NCBI GenBank assembly: GCA_023091665.1
Contig: JALJCQ010000009.1
Location: forward strand, 2,728,001 to 2,792,000
Direction of reading: 5' to 3'
Length of the DNA: 64,000 nucleotides
Source: Pythium myriotylum
Lineage: Eukaryota > Oomycota > Peronosporomycetes > Pythiales > Pythiaceae
This document shows positions 1 through 9,506 of this stretch, in pieces (position 1 is the first letter of the stretch; each line of letters starts with the position of its first letter). The notes under the pieces are model-generated. The model did no database searches. It saw only the letters and a program-made list of their open reading frames with translations, and had not been told where the DNA came from. Made by a program: the position numbers and the translations under genes.

Positions 1-281
1 ATGGCCACGCACTCGCACCGAGCCAACTTCAACGGGAGCTCGCTGTCGTGTAAACAGATTGCGAAACAGTTTTAAACACGTAGTTTCATACAAATATTTG
101 GGTGCAGACATCAGCGACTCCCAGAGTAAATCGACATGTTTTGAACACCTGTGTTTAGAACAAAGGATCCACTAAGTGACAACAAGAGCTGTTCACGAAA
201 CTCGGGAGCTGGTCGCCACCATGCGAGCAGGCCAATTGCCAATTGCCCGAGCACCGGACACTCGCCGATCGCCCAGTCCCC

Positions 282-2315
282 ATGGCCCCGACGCCGGAAT
301 CCCCACTGGAGTTTGAGCGCCAGCGCAGCGGCCTGCCCGCGCGCGAGCTCACGTACGCGATCCACAAGAGCAAGGCCCACGTGGAGAAGCTCGAGCGCTT
401 CGAGAAGCTGCTCACGAGCGATCCGGCGTTCAACCACGACGACATGTACTACATCACGCGCGACGAGCAGTACCGCCGCGCGATCCGCATGACCGCCCAC
501 CTGGAGATCATCGCGCGCGAGAACGGACTCGACTACGACGACACGGAGCTGCTGCGGCTCGTGCGCGTCGGCTTCACGGGGTGCGCTGCCTCGACCGGAC
601 TCCACACGCAAATGTTCATCAAGAACCTGGGCCTGCTCTTCTCGGACGAGCAGCGCGAGCGGTGGATGCAGATGGCGACCGAGTGGCGCATGGTCGGCTG
701 CTACGCGCAGACGGAGCTCGGCCACGGCTCGAACGTGCGCGGACTCGAGACCACGGCCACGTACATTCGCGAGACCGACGAGTTCGAGATCCACTCGCCG
801 TCGCTGCGCTCGTACAAGTGGTGGCCTGGTGCGCTTGCACGCACGGCCAACTTCGGCGTGGTGTACGCGCGTTTGATTATCGACGATAAGGACTACGGCG
901 TGCACAACTTCATGGTCCAGCTCCGTGATCTGGATACCCATGAGCTGCTGCCTGGGATTGAAACTGGCGACATTGGTGGTAAGATCGGCTTCCAGAACGT
1001 CGACAACGGCTGGGCCAAGTTTGACCACGTGCGCATTCCTCGCATCAACATGGGCATGCGCTTCTCCACAGTCGACCGCCAGGGCAAGTACCGCAAGATC
1101 AATGGCGTGCCGCAAGAGATCCTCTACTTCACGATGCTCCAGACGCGTATGGAGTTCGTGAGCCTCACGGGCATGGCGCTGGCCAAGGGTTGCACGGTCG
1201 CGATCCGATACTCAGCAGTGCGCGAGCAAGGATACGACGCCAACGAGAAGAACCCAACGACCGAGCTGAAGGTGCTCGACTATCAGTCCCAGCAGTACCG
1301 CCTCCTTCCGCAGCTCGCGACGGCGTACGCGATCATGCTCAGCGGCAACCAAGTCGACATCTTCCGCCACGACCTTGCCCGCCAGATCGCGAAGGGCGAT
1401 CTGTCGATGCTCGATGTTGGCCACGCGATGAGCTGTGGCCTGAAGGTCTTCGTCTCGGACGCGGCATCAAACGGCATCGAGGTCTGCCGCCGAGCCTGTG
1501 GTGGCCACGGCTACTTGCTCGCGAGCGGTCTCCCCGTGTTGCTCGGCGATGTCGTGCAGACGGTGACGGCCGAGGGTGAGAACTGGGTGCTCACGCTCCA
1601 GACCGCTCGCTCGCTGCTCAAGACGCTCAGCACCTACCGATCGTCGGGCAAGCTGCCAAGTGCGCTGCGTTTCCTCGCCAACGTCGACAAGGCCGCGTTC
1701 GCGTCCGAGTCGCTCACGTGCAAGAAGCGCTGGCTTGATCCGAGCGTCTACGTCGCTGCGTTCGAGCAGCGCTTCCTCTACCTGCTGCGCGACCTCGAGA
1801 AGCGAGTCACGAGCTCATCTTCGATCGCTGCGGGCGTGCAGAACCACTCGGTCGCGTGTTACAAGCTGTCGATGGCGTACGCCAAGCTCGTGCTCGTGCA
1901 AAACTTTGTCGCGGCGGTGGCGTCGCCCAAGTCGTTCTCGACCGAGTCGCTCTCGAGCCTCAAGTCGCTCGAGGTCGTGCGACTGCTGTGCCACCTCTTC
2001 GCGCTCTCGCAGCTCGAAATTGACGCCGGCGAGTTCATGGAGAGCGGCGCGCTGCGCCCCGAGCAGCTCTCGCTCATCCGCACCAACATCGAGGAGCTGC
2101 TGCCTCAGATCCGCACGCACGCCGTGGTTCTCGTGGACGCGTTCAACTTCTCGGACCACTCGCTCAACTCGGCTCTCGGCCGCTACGACGGCAAGGTCTA
2201 CGAGGCGCTCTACGAGGCGGCGCAGCACGACCCCGTGAACAAAGGCTCGGACAAGGTCGCGCTCGAGGAGCTGCTCGTGCCCATTCGCCAGGCCGTGCAG
2301 AAGTCGCGTCTGTAG
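282..2315 (+). CDS. Peroxisomal acyl-CoA oxidase
   Basis: Single-exon gene of 677 codons. Acyl-CoA oxidases carry out the first, FAD-dependent step of peroxisomal fatty-acid beta-oxidation and release hydrogen peroxide. Seen: the family signature CYAQTELGHGS at residues 140-150, the glycine-rich CGGHGYL segment, and AEGEN around residue 431, which holds the expected catalytic glutamate. The last three residues are SRL, a type 1 peroxisomal targeting signal. The length fits the usual 650-700 residues. The frame is open upstream to about 243, but the first ATG is at 282. Codon use is strongly GC-rich. Chain-length preference cannot be read from the sequence. Confidence 0.95.
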   Translation: MAPTPESPLEFERQRSGLPARELTYAIHKSKAHVEKLERFEKLLTSDPAFNHDDMYYITRDEQYRRAIRMTAHLEIIARENGLDYDDTELLRLVRVGFTGCAASTGLHTQMFIKNLGLLFSDEQRERWMQMATEWRMVGCYAQTELGHGSNVRGLETTATYIRETDEFEIHSPSLRSYKWWPGALARTANFGVVYARLIIDDKDYGVHNFMVQLRDLDTHELLPGIETGDIGGKIGFQNVDNGWAKFDHVRIPRINMGMRFSTVDRQGKYRKINGVPQEILYFTMLQTRMEFVSLTGMALAKGCTVAIRYSAVREQGYDANEKNPTTELKVLDYQSQQYRLLPQLATAYAIMLSGNQVDIFRHDLARQIAKGDLSMLDVGHAMSCGLKVFVSDAASNGIEVCRRACGGHGYLLASGLPVLLGDVVQTVTAEGENWVLTLQTARSLLKTLSTYRSSGKLPSALRFLANVDKAAFASESLTCKKRWLDPSVYVAAFEQRFLYLLRDLEKRVTSSSSIAAGVQNHSVACYKLSMAYAKLVLVQNFVAAVASPKSFSTESLSSLKSLEVVRLLCHLFALSQLEIDAGEFMESGALRPEQLSLIRTNIEELLPQIRTHAVVLVDAFNFSDHSLNSALGRYDGKVYEALYEAAQHDPVNKGSDKVALEELLVPIRQAVQKSRL

Positions 2316-2553
2316 AAGATCTCGGCGCACCCACGTGGGAGGAGCTTGTCACATAACCGTTGCACCACTTCCGTTTCCCACCTTAGTCACCAAATACACT
2401 TCGTTCTCCAGAGAAACGCCACTTCGTTCCTCGACTGGATTCCGTTCGCGTCGGCGTCCCACTGCACCCGCTTCCACGGTTTCCTGGCCACGAGCATATA
2501 TCACAAATCGACCCAGCGAGAGAGAGATCGATATATGTACAGTGGGCCATTTG

Positions 2554-2587
<34 letters not shown>

Positions 2588-3494
2588 CCGTCGCTTCCTC
2601 TCGGTCCGATGACGGCGAAAGCGGCGCCGACGCGACGCGCCCGGCGAGGGCAATCGGCTGCCCGATTACTTCGCAGAAACCCGCGTCGCTTTGCTCCGAC
2701 CGGCTGCAGAGCGACTGTCCTCTTCTGCGGAGGCCTCCGCCGCGTGGTGAGTCAAGGCCCCTCCATGGAGAATGGATCTTCTTGCCGGATGAGCCGCTCG
2801 GAAGAGCCTGAGTTTCGAGGACTCGAAAGGTGATTGGTCGACGTGGAGGAGGAGGTCGCACAACGCCTCCACAGGCAGGGTTCATTCTGTTTTTTCACTA
2901 AAGAAGGTGAGTAATGAAGACCAAAAGAAGGAGAATTAGAGAGGATACAGCCGTGTTTTGTATCGATTTCATGGAAAATGACTTGTTTTGGTTTCGTACT
3001 AAACGTCTGGCGCCACGTCTGCTTTACTGGATCTTCTATAAAACCCAAAAGTTTACAATGGAGGACCAGTACGATGTATTGAATGCTTTTTTGAACCTAC
3101 GTGTCTAGACTTTTGTGTCATTCTAGTAGTGGGGAGTAGGGTTGGCGCTGTCAGGACACTTGTGGATTCTGGTTCCATTTGCCTTTGGACCACGCAAAGT
3201 CACAGTCACAGACATGCGTGACCAGATGATTTATGCACCACCTCCCTATCCCGACACCACCTCTACCTGTGCATTACAACAGGTTATCTGTTCTTGCATC
3301 CTCCTACATACAAATATACCAATATCTGTTGATTACAAGTTAGTATTTGATATCAGCATATTCGTTTCAACAGGTCGCCATGTGTATATCGGTGCAAGCA
3401 CCGGGCACAGCAACGCGCAACCCAATCCAGAGGGCGTCTCGACCGAGGGACGCCACTCGATCGATTGCCTCGCCGCGCGCACGTGGATGCTCCC
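2316..3494. other. Gene-free stretch upstream of the FUSC/EF-hand gene
   Basis: I see no convincing gene in these 1.2 kb. Several short open frames exist on both strands, but none resembles a known family. The stretch carries a GA microsatellite and an AT-richer segment at about 2880-3370, and presumably contains the promoter of the downstream gene. Confidence 0.6.
2557..2584. repeat. (GA)14 microsatellite
   Basis: Fourteen uninterrupted GA dinucleotides lie about 240 nt after the acyl-CoA oxidase stop. The function is unknown. The only comparable tract in the window is (CT)8 near 38,571, also in an intergenic region. Confidence 0.95.
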
Positions 3495-6400
3495 ATGAAG
3501 AAGAACTCGGACCTCGGCGGCCTCCAGAGCCCACGAAAGTGCGTACACGACCCCTGACCCTCTTCTCTGTGCTCTGCGCGCCTGACACGGCTCTCTAGTG
3601 ACCTCACGGTGCCGCTCAACGACGGCCAGCGCGACAGCCTGACGACGTCCTCGCAGGCGCTGCAGCTCTCGCGCAAGAGCCCGCATGTGCGCTCGCGCCG
3701 CAACACGGTCGGCAGCGAGGACATGGGCGAGAAGGTGTCCAAGATGAAGATCGGCATGGACGAAGACAACAAGAAAGGCGCCTTCAACCGCAACTACATC
3801 AACCGTACGTGGGCTTCAGCTATGGCGCAGACGGCACCGTGGGATGAATGAGTATGCTGACTGTCGAGCGTGATGCGTAGCCGACTTCCGGTACAACGCC
3901 GAGATGGCGCTGCGAGTGGCCTGCGGCGTCGTCATCGCGTCGTTCATCCAGACTATCGACCCGGACCACGTGCGCAACACGGACGACAAGCGCTGGCTCC
4001 TCTTCCCGGACTGGTACTACCTCGGTGGTCTCAGCTACTGCGCGGTCGCCGTGATTTTCTCGGCGCAAAAGAACGTCGGCGCGACGACCCGCGAAGTCTG
4101 CCAGGCCTTCTACGGCGTTGGCATGGCCCTCGTGTACAACATCATCCTCTTTGCCTGCATCAACGTGGAGAAGTACGACCCTGTGAACAACCCGGACTAC
4201 CACGGATATGTCAACATTACGAAGAACTTCGGCACGTCGGCTTACTTGGTCAACAACCACAACTTCTACACCACGTTGCCGTGGCTCATGGTGTTCACGG
4301 TCGTGGTTCTGGTGCTGCCGATGGAAACCAACACCAAGAAGTTTGCGCTCGGTAACAACCTCTACTTCAGTAAGCTACCATCTTGTGGTTTCTCGATCCC
4401 AACGTCAAGCTAACTTTGCCGTTCCTCTTGTCTAGCGTTGACCATCATCAACCCCATGAATCCGAACGGGAAAGGCCTCAAACAAGTCGGAAATGATCGC
4501 TACGACACTTCCAACATTCTCAAGAACCTTGAGCTCTACTTCCTTGTCGGCTTCATCGGCACGCTTATCTCGTTCGTGATCATGTTCATCCCATACCCCG
4601 TCTTGTACGTTTCAATATTTGGGGGTGTTTCTATGCATTCGTAGTCGACTCACCCCTTCTTTAATGATGCATTCTAGTGCTATTACCCGCCTCCGCGAGG
4701 AGACGCGCAAGGCCTCTGACGACATCCTTGAACTGCTCAACATCATTATCGACTCCTACTGCTTCAAGAACAAGAACCTTGATCACATGAACTTTCTGCG
4801 GGTAAAACTACATCGCAAGTTCGACAATGTTATGGCTCGCCACCGCTACATGACCACGCTCGTCGAAGACGTGTGGTGGGAACAACTCTTTGGTTTCCAC
4901 TATTTGCTCAAGTTCAATCGTTCCATGATCAAGAATTATGTTCGTCTCGTCGGTTCGCTCATCTCGGATGTTCGCACGCTCAACAATGCTATGCAGCTGG
5001 AGAAGTACGAACAACTGCACTTCCAATATATGAAGACCCTCCAACGCGAGATCTACTTGATTCAGCTGCGGTCAGGTGATCTTCTTAGCGAGATCGCAAA
5101 GAATATCCACGACTGCGTAGAGCATATGGAGCTTAAATCCATCGAACCGCTCGAGTCGCAAATGGAACGCACGTTGCATCGTTACCGTGCAACGCAGAAC
5201 CGCATTCTGCGAACCCAAAAGGTGTCACTCAAGGATGTCGAAGGAAATGTCCCTCTCAACCTTTTCCTGTTCTCCCTCAACTCCATGTGCAGTACGTTGA
5301 TCGACTTCCAAAAGGAGCACAACGAAAAAGAGTACGACACTGGTAAGCGCGCGAGCTCTTTCATCATCAAGACAGTCAAAGCCTTCTTTGACCCCGCCAA
5401 GTACACACGCCTTCAGCTTGTGTCGGCTTTTAAGGCATCCCTCGCGATTTTCGCCGGCACAATGCTTGCAGTGTACGTGTATGCATTCAGCCACACAACA
5501 CCAAACGCTGTCGCTTTCGTCATGGGCAGCCACATTGGTGGCTCTTTCAGTGTGACCATGAATCGAGTGGGTGGTGTCGTCGCGGGTAGCGTTGTGCCCT
5601 CTGTTTTCCAGTTCTTCATTGCTCAAGTGTGCAGCCCGTCAGGCATGAATGTGTTCCTCAGTGACCTCGTCCTCTTCTTCTGGGTCTTCGCGTCAATGTA
5701 CGTGAGGTTCAGCGGCGGCTTCGCTTCTTACGCAGGTCTCGTGTCAGCTTTCATTGCAGCGGGTGTGCTCCTCAAGCAGACTGATGACAAATGTGGCTCG
5801 GTTGGAACCGCTTCTCTCGCTATCTCCTCGTACTCGAGCATGGCTCAAACTTCCGTTGGTATCCTTCTCTTCATCATCGTTGAAATGGCACTGTGCCCGG
5901 AAAGCGCGACACGCCTGTTGCGCCAAAACATCGTTCAGTCGATTGAAGAGCTTCAGACTGCGTTCACGATTCTCTTCAGCCACCACCTCACGAGCACTAA
6001 CCATCTCGACGAAGAGACAATGGAGAAGGTTCGAGTTATCCTGCAGGTGAAGGTTCCGGGACTACTCGCGGAGCAGTCCAAGTTGTTGACAGAGGCTAAC
6101 AGCGAGCCGATGTTGTGGAAGCCGCCGTTCTCATACGCCAAATACGAAGCGATCTTGGACAGCTGCTACCGATTGCTCAACAACAATAACATCCTCTACA
6201 AGCTCGTGCGCTGGTATGCCTACCGCATCAAGACGAAGAAGCTCGACACCTCCAACAACGTCGATATCCGAAATGCTGATGGACACTCGGAACGCACCCT
6301 CCTCAACGACGAGAGTACTCACCGTCGCTGGGTTGATGCAAGCAACCGCTTCCAAAGCTCAGTGGATGAGACCTTTGATACGCTGCAGTTGCTTTTCGGG

Positions 6401-7156
6401 GAGGGTTTCATCTACGCCGACCAGGAGCAAACAGCTCTCTTCATGCAGATGAAAGAAGCTTTCCGTATCGCTGATAAGGATGGCAGTGGAGAGATCGATG
6501 CCGACGAAGTCGCAGTCATGCTGGAAGCCATCTTTGCCCAGGTTGGTGGCATGAACGAAGCCGAGATTCACGAGTACGTTGCTCGTTTCATGGAAATCGT
6601 CGACCACGACAACAGCGGGAAAGTGTCTTTTGAAGAGTTCACAAAGGCCCTCGACGATGGCTTGAAGCTTGAAGTCGAAGTTTACACCCGCCGCCAGCCC
6701 AAGGCTCCTGTGCTCCAGCAACCCAACCCGCGACAGAGCGGTCTCTCCGCAATCTCCGAAGAGCACAGCACTGATGACCGCAGCAGTGTTTCTCACTCGC
6801 AGCCTCCAGCGACGACACCTAAGAACCTAGGTGCTACGATCACTGTTACCACACCCAAGCAAGCGGGACGTGCACAGACTCCTAAGCAGAAGGCGATTAC
6901 GTCACGGCTGTCGAGCATCCATGCCCCGAGCTCTCCGATGATGCGTCGTCAGCACGATGTGCTGAACGTCTCGGACTTCAGCTTGGGCGAGATTGCTGCC
7001 CAGATGAAGTCAGCGTACGTCGAGTGGCTCATGGAGAACAAGCGTTTCGAGAAGGTTTCGATGGAGGAGCTCCTTCTGCTCAACTGTCTCGTGAGTGGCG
7101 CCGAAGGAATCGCCCGCCACCTCACGGCCATCGAAGAGATCTGCGTGTCCCACTAA
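3495..7156 (+). CDS. FUSC-like multispan membrane protein with C-terminal EF-hands
   Basis: Predicted exons 3495-3538, 3599-3804, 3881-4369, 4436-4604 and 4678-7156 join in frame to 1,128 codons. All four introns are 60-76 nt with GT...AG ends. Order: a polar N-terminus (1-85); a first hydrophobic block of 4-5 segments (about 88-300); a cytosolic helical region; a second hydrophobic block (nucleotides 5430-5900); then a long C-terminal tail. The two hydrophobic blocks recall the fusaric-acid-resistance/aromatic acid exporter (FUSC, YccS-like) and aluminium-activated malate transporter groups, so an anion or organic-acid exporter is likely but the substrate is unknown. Two EF-hand loops, DKDGSGEIDADE (902-913) and DHDNSGKVSFEE (945-956), have the expected acidic and glycine positions, pointing to calcium control. 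The tail after them is Ser/Thr/Pro-rich. Exons 2 and 4 have no convincing alternative frame. Confidence 0.85.
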
Positions 7157-7383
7157 GCGTCATTATTCGTTCATCTATATACAAACTCATGCTTTCTTTC
7201 TCGTGTTGGCAAGATCTCCATCTTGTCGCGTCAGTCCAGTGTTCGACAGCTGTGTCACAATTCCTAAGTCACTATTACGAATTTCAAAACTTCAACCTGG
7301 ATATATTACCAGAGAGTGCCTCTTTACACACCAGAACTGGAAACTGGAAGTCAAAGTTCCAGTTTGTCCCTCCTGCATCCATC

Positions 7384-9489
7384 ATGGGCAAGAAGAAACC
7401 AACTGACATTGAAGGAGAAATGGATCGAGGAGACCAAATTGGCGGCGCTGTATCGGCGACACGAAGCGCGCTTCACGGCGCGACGCTGCGTGAAGTCACG
7501 CACGAAGGGCCAGGGAAGCAGCTCTTCGAGTTCCCGGCGGATGGCGTGTCGTTCTCGTCGCGTTTTGACAGCGGCAGCATGGCCCACGTCGAGCGGGTCA
7601 GCAGCGACGAGTTCCACGTGAGGATCCCCGAGGACGCGTCCGAGAGCGGCATTTCTACCGGATACACGACGTGGTTCTATTTTGAAGTGACGGTGGATGG
7701 CCGGAGAGCAGCTTCCGTCTCCCCGGAGGTCGAGAGCGAAGAGAAAGAGACGAAGAAGAGACCGCCTTCGGGCTTGAAGACGGGCGGGTCGCGCGAGCTC
7801 ACGCTCACGCTGACCAATATGAACAACCAGCGAGGATTGTACTCAAATGGGTATACAGTAATGTACTGTGTGATGGACGCAGGCTCGCGGCCTGCCGAGG
7901 ATACGCCGGACGACGTGGAAATGTACTTTGAGAACGAACGCAAGTGGACGCGGCTCCCGACACCAATCGATGTGCAAAAGTACTCGCAAACGGTTCTGAA
8001 GAACGCACACGCTAGTGCAAATAATAATGTCGAGGATGAAAAAGAAGATGAGGCTGGTGGGTGCGCAAACGCTGCAAAGGATAGCGCTCAGCACAAGACG
8101 GAGACGAAGATGAGGATCACGTTCACTCACCACGTCCAGTTTCCTCAAGAGCGCGTACGCTTCGCGTTCTGTTTCCCGTACACCTACACTAAAGTCCAGC
8201 GTCATCTCGCCAGTATTGATGCGAAGCTGCGGTCCATCACTTCGGCACCAGGATCTGGTTCGATTTACTACCATCGCGACATCCTGACGCATTCGTTACG
8301 AGGAATTCCAATCGAATTGCTGACGATATCATCTACGGATGGAATTCTCGACCAACGAGAGCAACCCATCCCTGGATTATACCCCACACATACAGGTCGT
8401 GCATACGATTTTGATGTCAAGAAGAAGCGGACGGTTTTCGTCACTGCCCGAGTCCATCCGGGAGAGAGTCCTGCGAATTTCATGCTTGAAGGTATGCTGC
8501 GATTACTTTTACACGGGACAGACGCCAATGCTGCGGCTCTTCGTCGCCACTTCGTTTTCAAAATCATCCCAGTGCTCAATCCAGATGGTGTCTGTCAAGG
8601 ATATTACCGTACGGACACGCGAGGCGTAAATTTGAACCGAGTTTACGAGAACCCACAGCTTTCAGACGAACCTGCAATTTTTGCAGCAAAGTCACTCGTA
8701 ATTCAGACCGTGCAGCGATACAAGAACGATAAAGATAACGTGGTTTATCTAGATCTTCACGCCCACTCCAACCATCGTGGATGTTTTGTCTACGGCAACA
8801 GCCTTATTCAAGAGAACAAAGCAACTCACAAAGCTCTCGATTGGACGAGACAAGTACAGACTCAGCTCTTTGCTAAACTTGCGAGCCTTCACAGCCCATT
8901 TTTCGACTATACCGCTTGCTCATTCGATGCTGCAAACATGACTCGTCACGATCTACGAGATAACAACAACGCAACCACCTCGCGAGCTGGTAGCAGTCGT
9001 GTTAGCCTCTACCGGGCGACTGATCTGACCTACGTTTACACGATTGAGTGTAACTACAATGAAGGTCGACGAAGGCTTGAAGGGTCAGCGAAGGCGGCCA
9101 ATCGAGCCAGAAATGAGTCAGTTGTCACTACTACAGATCACGTTCAGAGGCATCCCCCGCCTCTTGGTGGTCGTTTGTTTGTGAAGTATTCGCCTGCAGA
9201 GTGGATCGACGTGGGAATTGGGTGCATCATCTCTCTTCTGGATCTCTTCCAAGTTGCTCCGAGTATCTGCGATGGCCTGAGCCCATTAGCAGCGTCGCCA
9301 TATAGAACACTGGAAGGATTGAGAAAAAACATCTTGTCTGATCTCAAGGCTGATGAAATATTGACAAACGAATCGAGTCTGCAAACACGAACCAAGACAC
9401 AAGTATCAACAAGAACTGTTGGGGCGGCAAAGTCGGCTCCATTACGAATCGCAACGCAATCATCTCGGCCAATAGCTAGCAAATACTGA
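7384..9489 (+). CDS. M14 metallocarboxypeptidase of the cytosolic (CCP/AGBL) type
   Basis: Uninterrupted gene of 701 codons. CCP enzymes remove C-terminal glutamates or side-chain polyglutamate from tubulin and other proteins in the cytosol and flagella, which fits an organism with motile zoospores. Seen: the zinc ligands HPGE (H358, E361), the third ligand in LDLHAH (H459), and the likely catalytic glutamate in YTIEC (E555). The FVTARVHPGESPA context and the NPDGV and NLNRVY segments are typical of CCPs. The N-terminal part is a beta-rich domain like the CCP N-domain; the region between H459 and E555 contains polar inserts. The frame is open upstream to 7024, but the first ATG after the previous gene that suits the family is at 7384. 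The substrate (tubulin or other) is inferred only. Confidence 0.93.
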   Translation: MGKKKPTDIEGEMDRGDQIGGAVSATRSALHGATLREVTHEGPGKQLFEFPADGVSFSSRFDSGSMAHVERVSSDEFHVRIPEDASESGISTGYTTWFYFEVTVDGRRAASVSPEVESEEKETKKRPPSGLKTGGSRELTLTLTNMNNQRGLYSNGYTVMYCVMDAGSRPAEDTPDDVEMYFENERKWTRLPTPIDVQKYSQTVLKNAHASANNNVEDEKEDEAGGCANAAKDSAQHKTETKMRITFTHHVQFPQERVRFAFCFPYTYTKVQRHLASIDAKLRSITSAPGSGSIYYHRDILTHSLRGIPIELLTISSTDGILDQREQPIPGLYPTHTGRAYDFDVKKKRTVFVTARVHPGESPANFMLEGMLRLLLHGTDANAAALRRHFVFKIIPVLNPDGVCQGYYRTDTRGVNLNRVYENPQLSDEPAIFAAKSLVIQTVQRYKNDKDNVVYLDLHAHSNHRGCFVYGNSLIQENKATHKALDWTRQVQTQLFAKLASLHSPFFDYTACSFDAANMTRHDLRDNNNATTSRAGSSRVSLYRATDLTYVYTIECNYNEGRRRLEGSAKAANRARNESVVTTTDHVQRHPPPLGGRLFVKYSPAEWIDVGIGCIISLLDLFQVAPSICDGLSPLAASPYRTLEGLRKNILSDLKADEILTNESSLQTRTKTQVSTRTVGAAKSAPLRIATQSSRPIASKY

Positions 9490-9506
9490 AGTTGGTGGCC
9501 AATTAG

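Noticed and set aside
1..75. Open frame of 24 codons beginning with ATG at the very first base
   Set aside because: It could be part of a gene cut by the window edge, but 24 codons without any motif give no support.
111..1115. Long minus-strand open frame opposite the acyl-CoA oxidase gene
   Set aside because: A consequence of the strong GC bias at third codon positions; no family resemblance and composition rich in Arg, Ala, Val, Leu.
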